Shown: positions 17,901 through 24,841, numbered from the stretch's first letter. The stretch: 27,402 nucleotides of DNA from HGM11416 sp034104345 (GCA_034104345.1 JAXEDY010000002.1:1-27402); one strand, 5' to 3'. Notes: a model not told the origin generated them from the letters alone. Program-made: numbers and translations.

Positions 17901-18644
17901 ACCGCTGGGGAATCCTTCGAATATCGTTTCGCCGGTATATCCTTCGATACCCATATCTTTTTCGGCTACGTTAAATTTACGAACGTAAAAATTCGAACAT
18001 TTCGTAGGGGCAACTTCTATGGTTTTATCGTTGTTATCCCAATAAACCGTTATCGCCTGTTGTAAACCTTTTTGGTCAACGTTCGAAACGTCGGTGTTAA
18101 GTTGGAAACCGAATTGAGCACTCGAAGAATACGTTTTTCCGTCCTGACCGATACTCGCCTGCTTATAGGTTGCCTGCGTATCTTTCGCCCAACAGGTAAC
18201 GCCCGTAAGCGAATCTCTGTCGGTAAATCTTAACGTAACGTAAATATTCGGATTTTCGGCGTCGCTTATAACGAGATCAAAAAGCGCCCATTGTCCGAAC
18301 GGTTTTGCTATCTGCGGCAAGAACTCGATTATTTTATCTTTTGTAGTATTATCGGCGATGTTAATTGGGTTTGCCGTCGTTATAACCGAGTTACCGCTGT
18401 TCATTTTCGCATAATAACCGTTAAGGTACCCTTTCCCTTTAGACAGGGGCTGCGAAGTTTTCGCGTAAGGCGAAACAATGCTGCAATCGGTAGCGACAAA
18501 ATCTTCGCCGAACGAATTTTTCACATAGTTATCGTAATCGATAGCCGCGTTTACTTTCGTATTGTTTACGGCAACGCCGAGCGCAGTAGAAATTGCGCAC
18601 AGCACGCTTAGCATAACAATCGAAAATCGTTTTGTGTTTTTCAT
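14943..18644 (-). CDS. 1233-aa surface protein with tandem beta-rich modules, Ig-like domains and C-terminal anchor
   Basis: The start at 18644 is chosen because AAGGAG lies just upstream and a clean signal peptide (about 1-34) follows; an in-frame ATG at 18764 would add 40 basic residues and overlaps the promoter. Two copies of a module of about 240 residues (roughly 37-285 and 385-630) share patterns such as NIYVTLRF against NVYVKLTI, IEGYTG in both, and FPSGK against FTSGK. Each is followed by an Ig-like domain with the pattern DPDGE or SPSGE, then AGEYELTYTS. Five or so further Ig/HYR-like repeats follow. The C-terminus has GSGCGSQIG, a hydrophobic helix (about 1205-1223) and KKSKKQN. It is probably a cell-surface glycan-binding protein that heads the operon. 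Confidence 0.82.
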   Translation of the reverse strand: MKNTKRFSIVMLSVLCAISTALGVAVNNTKVNAAIDYDNYVKNSFGEDFVATDCSIVSPYAKTSQPLSKGKGYLNGYYAKMNSGNSVITTANPINIADNTTKDKIIEFLPQIAKPFGQWALFDLVISDAENPNIYVTLRFTDRDSLTGVTCWAKDTQATYKQASIGQDGKTYSSSAQFGFQLNTDVSNVDQKGLQQAITVYWDNNDKTIEVAPTKCSNFYVRKFNVAEKDMGIEGYTGETIFEGFPSGKANISLKGIRDGLDFDMYVISLDGKQMARPFGLEYSEGGAKPGETVTLPAITNGWSVKGKKALDVSEIAYEVKVTDPDGESVAVSAEKTFVAEKSGVYTATYFAEQDGTTYALDYAVKVQGPVYNDITKAFTAVNSNVSAHAKTAVASGAAYNGYHVQFLSGTSQGSNGSYIEYNKLINVNGLTADDVILEYLPLMEDTKELHRYELWLIDSENDNVYVKLTIEGRGDAKQWCCAIASANDEKGAYKPASYFSVKNAYTSSELYGYQIQSSVFNKDQVAPIRLSWDNETKSVYLAPKRADQSSTLVRDFRLSDSELGIEGYTGTETFGGFTSGKIKLRIVAQNVSKAPANVYILSAGSEKFARPHGVTPVSQAIVGLDYPVPAPTDVWDVAGNKAGDISGLSYTVKVVSPSGEDVVVENGKFTPAEAGEYELTYTSVQNGATYITTAKVEAILSADAPAIDLTVQNFDKTYYGKQNVEINASAASDIYLIDGAKPVIKVLASVNEGEATELEVGETHEFGYGDWLLTYIATDYVGRTKQETREFIIYRNRLILSNTVNDNISVNEGADVVIAETDVSLWDDEVSDDNFVNKQIEIKISEKGGEFVAYEAGKKLEVGEWTVRYTATYKTIEGGETYTASCERKITVSDVIPPVFGDSGNVEGVYPDVRYEEDVITYYVTVTGLTVKFSGFTASDEKTDGPVDLTDSITVKVKKNEGELETFNYDKQNGYSFVAEENTIYYVAMSVTDGTNEISKNFIIESKNVWINAAFDKQEYTAEVGAQFDFGGKVKVSSLVDGSAISGATVKYYLIENNIETEITEKYSFNQIGEYTVKATAEYDGQTRMTLATVKVADTEKPVIALPADAKNTAKQGEYVNVPKATLTDNGGNAGITLKIFVIDPDGTKNEIVSDTFYAEKEGVYTVVYEATDASENKAEKTFEITVSKKTDSDIGSGCGSQIGAQSAISGIAMLLLAAAAITFVKKSKKQN

Positions 18645-18691
18645 CTTTTTGCTCCTTGTATCATTTATTTTTTGCAAAAACGATTTTACTA

Positions 18692-18723
18692 CGCAATTAT
18701 TGCGCAAATATATTCGAATTTGC
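18692..18723. promoter_or_regulatory. Operator-like palindromes in the leader of the glycan operon
   Basis: CGCAATTATTGCG (18692-18704) is a perfect inverted repeat around one base. It abuts a second inverted repeat with arms GCAAAT and ATTTGC (18704-18723). Both lie between the predicted transcription start and the ribosome binding site, where a repressor could block transcription. The protein that would bind is unknown. Confidence 0.45.
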
Positions 18724-18735
18724 ACTCTTGGTTTG

Positions 18736-18764
18736 ATTTTAATATAAACCTGCGCGGTTTTCAA
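18736..18764 (-). promoter_or_regulatory. Sigma-A type promoter of the glycan operon
   Basis: On the minus strand TTGAAA (18759-18764) and TAAAAT (18736-18741) are 17 bases apart, each one mismatch from consensus. The expected start near 18730 leaves a leader of about 85 bases. It lies directly after the terminator of the LysR gene, so the operon is transcribed independently of that gene. Confidence 0.7.
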
Positions 18765-18773
18765 TAGGTTTTT

Positions 18774-18813
18774 TTAAAAAAAAACTGTAACAACAAAGCA
18801 TTGTTGCAGTTTT
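18774..18813 (-). terminator. Rho-independent terminator after the LysR gene
   Basis: Arms AAAACTGTAACAA (18781-18793) and TTGTTGCAGTTTT (18801-18813) pair with one mismatch around a 7-base loop. On the minus strand the stem runs into nine T. It lies 34 bases beyond the LysR stop and just before the operon promoter. Confidence 0.8.
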
Positions 18814-18846
18814 TTGCTTAAAATTTAAATTTTTGTTCGATTTCTT

Positions 18847-19698
18847 TTAAAAAGAGTACAATTTTTCAACGAATTTAACAAATTTATACGCCGTGGTTCC
18901 GCGCAGATTTTTTTTGTTGCACGCTATGCCCACCACGCGCGAAAGCGGCGGCTCGATGCGCAAAACTTTATAGTCTTTCGAATTGTTTTTAACCGATAAT
19001 TCGCTTAAAACGCTTATGCCAAGGTTTTGCTTTACCATAAACAATATAGTTTCGTCGTCGTCGGCGTTTATGGGAATTTCGCTTTTAAAGGGCTTTGTAA
19101 AATAGTTTTCGAACGCTTCTTCGTTCGGCATTATTATGGGGTAATCGTAAAGCGATTCTTTATCGATAATCGTTTTTTTTATGCCGTAAGACCGCGGAAC
19201 AACCGCAACGAAATCTTCGGTAAAAAGCGGAACGAAATCGAAATTGCTTTTTTTTGCAACAAATTCGTCGCAAAAAAACAAATCTATTCCGCCCGTTTTA
19301 AGGTCGCCGAAATACCTTTCGCCAACCACTATCGAAACGTCGGCGTCTTTGCACGATTCTTTAAACTTTTTTACCAAAGCGGGCAACACGTATTTGGATA
19401 TGCTCGCATACGCACCTATTTTAACCTCGCTTTTTTGCCCGCTCAATTTTTCAACCGTTTGTTTAAGCGCCGCATAATCGGCGTTTAAAGTGTCAAAACA
19501 GGCGGCAATCGCTTTTCCGCTTTCGGTAAGTTTTACCCCCCTGAAACTTCGGTCGAAAATCTTTATGCCAAGTTCGCTTTCTACTTCGTTCACCGTATGC
19601 AAAAACGAAGCGGGCGTATAGTTTTCGGCTTCGGCGGCTTTTTTTATACTGCCGCATTCGATAATTTTTAAAATCGCTTTAATTTCAAATTCGTTCAT
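18847..19698 (-). CDS. LysR-type transcriptional regulator
   Basis: 283 aa. The N-terminal winged helix-turn-helix (about 1-62) is recognisable: FEIKAILKIIECGSIKKAAE, then VESELGIKIFDRSFRGVKLT and ESGKAI. The recognition helix is unusual in reading YTPASFLHTVNEVE where SxPAVSRxIxxLE is common. Residues 88-283 fit the periplasmic-binding-protein-like effector domain, with SEVKIGAYASISKYVLPAL at its start. The gene is divergent from the YczE-like gene at 19865 and upstream of, but separated by a terminator from, the glycan operon. It may control either neighbour. The effector is unknown. Confidence 0.9.
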   Translation of the reverse strand: MNEFEIKAILKIIECGSIKKAAEAENYTPASFLHTVNEVESELGIKIFDRSFRGVKLTESGKAIAACFDTLNADYAALKQTVEKLSGQKSEVKIGAYASISKYVLPALVKKFKESCKDADVSIVVGERYFGDLKTGGIDLFFCDEFVAKKSNFDFVPLFTEDFVAVVPRSYGIKKTIIDKESLYDYPIIMPNEEAFENYFTKPFKSEIPINADDDETILFMVKQNLGISVLSELSVKNNSKDYKVLRIEPPLSRVVGIACNKKNLRGTTAYKFVKFVEKLYSF

Positions 19699-19812
19699 TT
19701 TGTTACGCTTACCCCATTATTTTTCGTTTTTAACAAACGTTTTTTAGCAGAGTTTTCTTTTATATTATTGTTATATTTTTTGCCGTGCTGTTAAAGGTAT
19801 TAACACCCCTAT

Positions 19813-19854
19813 TATAATTTTTCGCTTCACGTTTGTCAAGCGAAATGCTATAAT
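19813..19854 (+). promoter_or_regulatory. Promoter region of the YczE-like gene with inverted repeat
   Basis: An extended -10 element TGCTATAAT (19846-19854) lies only 11 bases before the ATG, and a second TATAAT is at 19813-19818. Between them TTTCGCTT (19820-19827) and AAGCGAAA (19838-19845) form an 8-bp inverted repeat with a 10-base gap, directly next to the extended -10. It is a good candidate binding site for the divergently encoded LysR protein. Confidence 0.5.
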
Positions 19855-19864
19855 TTTGTGCGTT

Positions 19865-20659
19865 ATGAAAACAAGTTTAAAATTTTTAAAGCGAATTTCG
19901 GTTGCGGTTTTCGGTTTGTTTATAGCCGCGCTCGGCGAGTTTTTCATGGTAAAGCCAAACGTAGGCACGGGAGCATGGCAAACTTTAAACGACGGAATTT
20001 CGGTTATTTTTAAAAAAATTCTACCCGAAAATATCGCGTTAAAACTTAATATCGATTACGGCTGGTCGTCGATTTTCGTGGCGTTTATAGTTATAGTCGC
20101 CGACCTTTTGTTAAAAGAAAAAATAGGCTTAGGCACTATTTTAGACGCGCTTATTTACGGGCTTGCCTATAAACTTTACGATTTATTTATACCCATAACA
20201 AACAGCATAAGTTACCCCGCGCGAATCGCAATTTTATGCGCGGGAATGTTTATCGAAAATATCGGGCAATATTTTTATATCGGCACGGGGCTTTCGTGCG
20301 GACCGCGCGATTTGTTCGTTATCGCCGTGGGTAAACGTATGAAAAAAGTGCCTATCGGCGCGGTAACTTTAATGGTAAACGTCGTTGTTCTCGTTTTGGG
20401 CTATCTGTTCGGCGCGACTATCGGAATAGGCACGATTATCGCTTGTTTCGGTTGCGGGCTTTCGATGCACGTAACTTTCAAAATTTTAAAGTTCGAACCG
20501 CGCAACGTTAAAAACGAAAGCGCCGCAGAAACTATAAAAAATCTTGTTACAGGTATTAAAACCGAAAAAGAAAACAAGGCAAGAATAAGCGAAAAGTCTG
20601 TAAAACCCAACGATTTTAACGCTACAGAGTCAATTGGCGAAAATCGTTTACCCCGATAA
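19865..20659 (+). CDS. YczE/YitT-like multipass membrane protein
   Basis: 264 aa from the ATG at 19865; a TTG nine bases upstream is a weaker alternative. Four to six hydrophobic segments are visible. FGLFIAALGEFFMVKPNVGTG near the start and GTGLSCGPRDLFVIAVGK in mid-protein are typical of the YczE/YyaS/YitT-type family. The last 50 residues are charged and probably cytoplasmic. Function in the family is largely unknown, with transport suggested. No ribosome binding site is seen, and the nearest promoter would give an almost leaderless mRNA. It is divergent from the LysR gene. Confidence 0.85.
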   Translation: MKTSLKFLKRISVAVFGLFIAALGEFFMVKPNVGTGAWQTLNDGISVIFKKILPENIALKLNIDYGWSSIFVAFIVIVADLLLKEKIGLGTILDALIYGLAYKLYDLFIPITNSISYPARIAILCAGMFIENIGQYFYIGTGLSCGPRDLFVIAVGKRMKKVPIGAVTLMVNVVVLVLGYLFGATIGIGTIIACFGCGLSMHVTFKILKFEPRNVKNESAAETIKNLVTGIKTEKENKARISEKSVKPNDFNATESIGENRLPR

Positions 20660-20779
20660 AAAAAATCAAATCAGAAATGTTTAAAATTTAAACTATATTT
20701 TTTGAATATAGCAAAAAAACGTAGCGCATAAAATGAAATGCACTCCAAAAGTTAGACACTTTTAGGAGGTGCATTTTTT

Positions 20780-21053
20780 ATGGCAAAAAAAGGACAAATA
20801 TTTAAAAAAATACTCGCCAGAATTCAAATTATCAGTTATACTAGATATGCGTGAACATTGTTTAAGTTATTCCGAAACAATGAGAAAACATTTTCCCTAT
20901 TTACAATCTAAAAATTTTAGTTTTTTATTGAAGTGGGAACGCAAATATCTAGAAGAAGGATATGGAGGGCTAATGAAAGACAATCGTGGAAGACCAAGTT
21001 TAACGGGAAAGAAACGTGGCAGACCACCAAAGCTAGATAAAAACAAGCCCTAA
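20780..21053 (+). pseudogene. IS3-family transposase orfA, truncated and frameshifted
   Basis: AGGAGG at 20764-20769 precedes an ATG at 20780 that reads MAKKGQIFKK, after which the family sequence KYSPEFKLSVILDMRE continues only in another frame. The change falls at a run of seven A (20804-20810); removing one A restores one frame. The remaining part shows the helix-turn-helix (SYSETMRKHF, LLKWERKYLEEGYGG) and the basic KKRGRPPK stretch. The C-terminal portion is lost by deletion. Confidence 0.75.
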
Positions 21054-21411
21054 CTTTTGCCAAACGAGAGAAATGCTTAAAGGCTTGTTTGAAAGACTAC
21101 CTAAAACGGCAACGCCACTATTACACTCTGATCAAGGTTGGAAATACCAAATGAGAGAATTTCAACGCTTGCTTAAAGAACATAACGTAACACAAAGTAT
21201 GTCAAGGAAAGGAAACTGTTTAGATAACAGTGTAATGGAAAACTTTTTTGGTAGACTTAAAGTAGAAATGTATTATGGCGAAAAATTTGAAAGCGTTAAC
21301 GCTTTCATACAAAAGCTGCACGAATATATTAACTATTACAACAACGAAAGAATATCTTTAAAATTGAAAATGAGTCCAGTAAAATACCGAACTCAATTCC
21401 AATATATTTAA
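21049..21411 (+). pseudogene. IS3-family transposase orfB, C-terminal fragment
   Basis: The frame from about 21049 encodes the second half of an rve integrase core: TPLLHSDQGWKYQ with the second catalytic Asp, SMSRKGNCLDNSVMENFFG with the catalytic Glu, and YINYYNNERI near the end. The N-terminal half with the first catalytic Asp is missing; it was lost together with the end of orfA. The fragment cannot be an active transposase. Confidence 0.85.
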
Positions 21412-21438
21412 TTTAATTATTTGTCGAGATTGTAAAAT

Positions 21439-21475
21439 AAAGTGTGTAAGTTGAAAAAAACGACTTATGCACTTT
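21439..21475. terminator. Hairpin at the right end of the IS, possible bidirectional terminator
   Basis: Arms 21439-21451 and 21463-21475 pair (AAAGTG...TAAGT with ACTTA...CACTTT) with two mismatches. T-rich sequence follows on both strands. It lies 28 bases after the orfB fragment and 83 bases beyond the stop of the minus-strand gene at 21559. Confidence 0.45.
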
Positions 21476-21558
21476 CCCTTTTTGTCTAAACTTTTGGGTT
21501 CACATCACAACACGAAAGTCGCTTTTAAGTTTAAGTTATATTTGATTTTATTATTCGA

Positions 21559-22788
21559 TTATTTAAGGTCGCAAACGTCTTTGGGTTCGCGCATTATCCA
21601 TTCGCCGTCGGTAAAATCGGGAATTTCAACGGGAACGCCTCCGCGCGAAATAGAAGATTCGGAAAGGCAGGTTATCGCCATCCAAGCCGCCGCGTCGTAA
21701 ACGTCGATAGGCATTTCGTCGCCGTTTTTAACCGCTTCGAAGAACGATTCGAACATAAGAGTATCCATTCCGCCATGCCCCGCTTCGATTTTTTCGGGAG
21801 TAATGTCTTTCCATATCTGCGGCAGATATTCGTCGTATTTGTTTACGTTGTTGATATATTCCTCAACGTCGTGTTCGTGATTGTAATCGTCGCCTTCGAT
21901 TAAAAGAGTGTTGCCGAGTTCGCTGTAATACCCTTTCGTTCCGCGAACGGCAAATTCGCGGCTGTAGGCACGGGGCTGAGTGGTATCGAGTTTTAACGAA
22001 ATAAGCGTACCGTCGGCGCATGTGATAAGCGTTTGCACAACGTCGCCTTGCATAAAGTGCTTGTCCTTTAAAAATTCGTATTCGGGCTTATCCTGAACGT
22101 ATTCGTGAAGTCCGCGCGCCTTAGAAGACATCGACACGAGCGAAAGCATTCTGTTTCCGCGGTTGATGTTTAAAAGTTTTGCGATAGGTCCGAGTTCGTG
22201 GGTGGGATAGTTATCGCAATTCCTTATTAAATAGTTGCGCAAACGATAATGCCTGTTTTTAAGTCCGCCGCAGATTTCGCCGCGAAGATCGTGCCCGTAA
22301 GCGCCGCTGCAATAGGTAACTTCGCCCATTTTGTTTTTGCGGACGAGCGACGTAACCAGAAGTTCTTTTTTGCCGTAGCAGCAGTTTTCAAGAAACATAA
22401 ACGGCGTTTTGGTTTCTTCGTAGGCTTTTACGAGTTTGTAGCAATCGTCTAAGGCATAAGCCCCGCCTACTTCAAGCGCGGTAATTTTTTTAGCCTTCAT
22501 AGAAGCGATCGCAAGCGGAATATGCGCTTCCCACGACGCCGAAATTATAACTACGTTTACGTTTTCGTCATTCAAAAGGTCGTTATAGTCGGTGTATTTT
22601 TTTGGTTCGTATCCGCGCGAATTTTTAACCTTTTCGGCTTCGGCGTCTACCCTGTCGGCATAAACGTCGCAAACGGCAACAATGTCTACGTCTTTAAAAT
22701 TATTCAGAACGTTGCTTGCAAGCCCGGGTCCGCGCTGCCCGAGACCTATAAAGCCGAGTTTTATTTTTTCGATTTTTTTGTTTTGCAT
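21559..22788 (-). CDS. GH109-like NAD-dependent glycosidase of the Gfo/Idh/MocA fold
   Basis: 409 aa from the ATG at 22788; a TTG at 22827 would add 13 residues. The N-terminus has the intact dinucleotide loop GFIGLGQRGPG (about 12-22). Several stretches match what is known of GH109: ENCCYGKKELL, GAYGHDLRG, YPTHELGPIAKLLNINRGNR and SLVSMSSKARGLHEY. GH109 members use bound NAD+ for a redox-assisted hydrolysis, the founding activity being alpha-N-acetylgalactosaminidase. No signal peptide is present, so it would act on imported sugar. It stands alone with its own promoter, flanked by the IS remnant and by the mobile element. Substrate could differ from GalNAc. Confidence 0.85.
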   Translation of the reverse strand: MQNKKIEKIKLGFIGLGQRGPGLASNVLNNFKDVDIVAVCDVYADRVDAEAEKVKNSRGYEPKKYTDYNDLLNDENVNVVIISASWEAHIPLAIASMKAKKITALEVGGAYALDDCYKLVKAYEETKTPFMFLENCCYGKKELLVTSLVRKNKMGEVTYCSGAYGHDLRGEICGGLKNRHYRLRNYLIRNCDNYPTHELGPIAKLLNINRGNRMLSLVSMSSKARGLHEYVQDKPEYEFLKDKHFMQGDVVQTLITCADGTLISLKLDTTQPRAYSREFAVRGTKGYYSELGNTLLIEGDDYNHEHDVEEYINNVNKYDEYLPQIWKDITPEKIEAGHGGMDTLMFESFFEAVKNGDEMPIDVYDAAAWMAITCLSESSISRGGVPVEIPDFTDGEWIMREPKDVCDLK

Positions 22789-22810
22789 GATCTTAATCGG
22801 TTCCCTTTTA

Positions 22811-22828
22811 ATTGATTTTTTTATCAAT
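22811..22828. promoter_or_regulatory. Inverted repeat in the leader of the GH109-like gene
   Basis: ATTGAT (22811-22816) and ATCAAT (22823-22828) form a perfect 6-bp inverted repeat around six T, between the predicted promoter and the start codon. It could be an operator or a weak hairpin. Confidence 0.35.
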
Positions 22829-22848
22829 CCAACGTTTTTTGCAATTAT

Positions 22849-22877
22849 ATTTTATCAGCATTTTGCGTTGGTGTAAA
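22849..22877 (-). promoter_or_regulatory. Promoter of the GH109-like gene
   Basis: TTTACA (22872-22877) and TAAAAT (22849-22854) on the minus strand are 17 bases apart. The implied start is about 55 bases before the ATG. The rest of 22878-23000 is AT-rich, and I see nothing further in it. Confidence 0.6.
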
Positions 22878-23001
22878 GCGTTTAAAACAATTTTTTATTT
22901 TTTAATTTTTGCAGTTTAAGCCACTTTTTTTGTTTTTAATTATCTTTAACAACGTTAAACAAATTATGGGGCGATTATGCGGCGCTTTTTTATTTTTTTT
23001 T

Positions 23002-23027
23002 AATATTTCCGCGTAAATATTTCCGCG
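23002..23027. repeat. Short tandem repeat at the recombinase-side edge of the mobile element
   Basis: AATATTTCCGCG occurs at 23002-23013 and again at 23016-23027, a 14-base period, followed by CCGCG. It lies 10 bases from the recombinase stop. Serine-recombinase elements usually have their attachment site just beside this gene, so the site may lie here; no core could be proven without the other end. Confidence 0.4.
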
Positions 23028-23037
23028 CCGCGATTTT

Positions 23038-24708
23038 TTATTTTTTTGTAAAAACGCAAAGTGTCTCGACGTTTGATTGCTTGTTCAAAAAAATTTCTTC
23101 GACCTCTTTGCCGCCCTGTAATACGGGAAAGTTGAATTTTATCGATTTTAGCGGATATTCATTTTCTCCTTCAGGATAAATATGTACTTCTTTGATTAAT
23201 TCCAAGAGAAGTTCTTTTCGCTCTTCGTCATTCATAATATCATAAAATTCTGAAAAATGTTCTAAAATGCGATATATATTTTCTAATGTTAAAGATTTCT
23301 CTTCAATCGCGCGTTTTTTATATTGCGCATCTTCTATTTTTTCCTCAAGTTCCGTAATTATATCGTACATGGAATCAATTCTCGCTGTCATATCGCAGAT
23401 CTTTCTTTCTCTATACTTTATGTTTAACGGCAAAGAGTCGAGTTCTTCTTCAAGTCGGGTTTTATTGGACTTAACTTCCTTTAGTTTTAGCTCGTAATTG
23501 TCAATTTCTTTAATGATGCGACTCACGTCGACATTCATCCCTATCCGCTTTTTTATTCCGATTGCAAACTCTTTATCTCGTATGAGTTGTTTAATCACCT
23601 CAACAACGAGAGGCTCTATATCTGTTTTTTTCAGGTTTGCATTATAATCGCAAAAGCCGCCGCGTTTCATTTTATTGCGACTGCAAGAATAGTACATTAT
23701 TTCTTTTTCTGTCCCGTCTTTTTTCGTCCATCTTATTCTATTGGCATACATACTGCTTCCGCATTTAGGACATTTCAATATGCCCGTGAGTAAATACGCT
23801 CGATCCTGTCCCGATTTAGATGCAAATTTAACTCCGGTATTAATTCTTTTTGAATGAGCCTTTTCCCAAATTTCTTCACTCACTATTGCTTCGTGCTGCC
23901 CTTCAGTAATAGAAAAATCTTTTTTCGCAACAACCCGATATTCATTTTTCTTCCCCTTTACTTTTTCGCGCATTCTTCGTCCGTATGCAATCTTACCGCA
24001 ATAAACGGGATTGTCTAATAAGATTTGTATAAATCGCCCGCTAAATATCGTAACGTCGCTTTCTTTTCTCTTTTTCTTTGTTATGCCTTGCAAATTAAGA
24101 TATTTGGCTATACCCGTATATCCGATTTTTGTCGTAGTGTACATTTCAAAAACCATTTTGACGATTTTAGCCTCGTCTTCTTCTATTTGTAAAATGCCGT
24201 CTTTAATCATATAACCGTACGGAGGCGGTCCGCCGTTCCACTTTCCTTGGCGAGCCTTTTCCCTACGACCGTTCATCGTTTGCTCCAATATGTTTTCACG
24301 CTCTATCTCTGCCACGGCGGATAATACAGAAATCAATAATTTCCCACTTGTTTGAGACGAATCAATTCCTTCTTCGATACAGATCAAATTTACATCATAA
24401 GTTTGCAATAAAGCCAAGGAATTTAATATGTCAGCGGCATTCCGTCCAAATCTCGAAAGTTTGTATACAAGGACATAATCGACATCCAGTCCGTTTTCCA
24501 CATCTGACAATAATTTTTTAAATGCCGGTCGCCCCTCAATTGATTTTCCTGATTTACCCGCATCCTCATATATGTCAACAACTGTCATTTCCTCTCTTTC
24601 GGCAAACCGTTTCAGCCCATTCTTTTGCGCATCAAGACTGTATCCGTCAACCTGTATTTCCGTACTTACACGTGAATATAATAAGCATCTTTTACCTTCG
24701 CGATTCAT
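23038..24708 (-). CDS. Large serine recombinase (site-specific integrase)
   Basis: 556 aa from the ATG at 24708, fixed by AAGGAGG seven bases upstream. The resolvase domain (about 1-150) has LLYSRVSTEIQ with the catalytic Ser15, YVLVYKLSRFGRN and the GKLLISVLSAVAEIERE helix. The recombinase domain follows (KWNGGPPPYGY to about 290). A zinc ribbon is formed by CPKCGSSM and YYSCSRNKM with GGFCDYN (about 305-350). A coiled coil (about 390-470) is typical of this group and regulates directionality. This is the TnpX/CcrB-like class that integrates and excises mobile elements. It overlaps the end of a 49-aa gene by 17 bases. Confidence 0.95.
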   Translation of the reverse strand: MNREGKRCLLYSRVSTEIQVDGYSLDAQKNGLKRFAEREEMTVVDIYEDAGKSGKSIEGRPAFKKLLSDVENGLDVDYVLVYKLSRFGRNAADILNSLALLQTYDVNLICIEEGIDSSQTSGKLLISVLSAVAEIERENILEQTMNGRREKARQGKWNGGPPPYGYMIKDGILQIEEDEAKIVKMVFEMYTTTKIGYTGIAKYLNLQGITKKKRKESDVTIFSGRFIQILLDNPVYCGKIAYGRRMREKVKGKKNEYRVVAKKDFSITEGQHEAIVSEEIWEKAHSKRINTGVKFASKSGQDRAYLLTGILKCPKCGSSMYANRIRWTKKDGTEKEIMYYSCSRNKMKRGGFCDYNANLKKTDIEPLVVEVIKQLIRDKEFAIGIKKRIGMNVDVSRIIKEIDNYELKLKEVKSNKTRLEEELDSLPLNIKYRERKICDMTARIDSMYDIITELEEKIEDAQYKKRAIEEKSLTLENIYRILEHFSEFYDIMNDEERKELLLELIKEVHIYPEGENEYPLKSIKFNFPVLQGGKEVEEIFLNKQSNVETLCVFTKK

Positions 24709-24841
24709 CTTTATCCTCCTTCTTGTTCCCAATTTTACCTAATACGGTTATGCCGTATTTTTGCACTAAACGCGTCATTATATCAATAAACGCATTGTAA
24801 GTTTCATTTTCCCTTTTATTTACATCTTCTTGCCGTTTCAA
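24692..24841 (-). CDS. Small protein, 49 aa, upstream of and overlapping the recombinase gene
   Basis: A TTG start at 24841 is preceded by AAGGAGA. The peptide begins MKRQEDVNKRENETYNAFID and contains QKYGITVLGKIG; it is charged and likely helical. Its last codons overlap the recombinase start, and the recombinase ribosome binding site lies inside it, so the two are probably coupled. Small genes at this place are common in serine-recombinase elements; function is unknown. Confidence 0.55.
   Translation of the reverse strand: MKRQEDVNKRENETYNAFIDIMTRLVQKYGITVLGKIGNKKEDKDESRR

Larger units (their letters stand above)
20739..21503 (+). mobile_element. Decayed IS3-family insertion sequence with internal deletion
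   Basis: Imperfect terminal inverted repeats are visible: TGCACTCCAAAAGTTAGACA at 20739-20758 and the matching TGTCTAAACTTTTGGGTTCA at about 21483-21502. Between them are the start of orfA and the end of orfB of an IS3-type transposase. At about 765 bp it is roughly half the usual length. The left end also holds a local palindrome in which TGCACTCC pairs with GGAGGTGCA over the orfA start. A target duplication could not be recognised. Confidence 0.8.

Noticed and set aside
18645..18764. Extra N-terminal 40 residues of the surface protein from an ATG at 18764
   Set aside because: The stretch is basic and overlaps the promoter elements; the ATG at 18644 has an ideal ribosome binding site and opens a signal peptide.
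18847..19698. LysR gene as the direct regulator of the glycan operon
   Set aside because: Adjacency is the only support; a terminator separates them and the likely LysR site lies at the divergent promoter instead. Kept only as a possibility.
20689..20722. AT-only hairpin after the YczE-like gene
   Set aside because: The stem CTATATT/AATATAG is weak and no T-run follows on the plus strand, so a terminator call is not supported.
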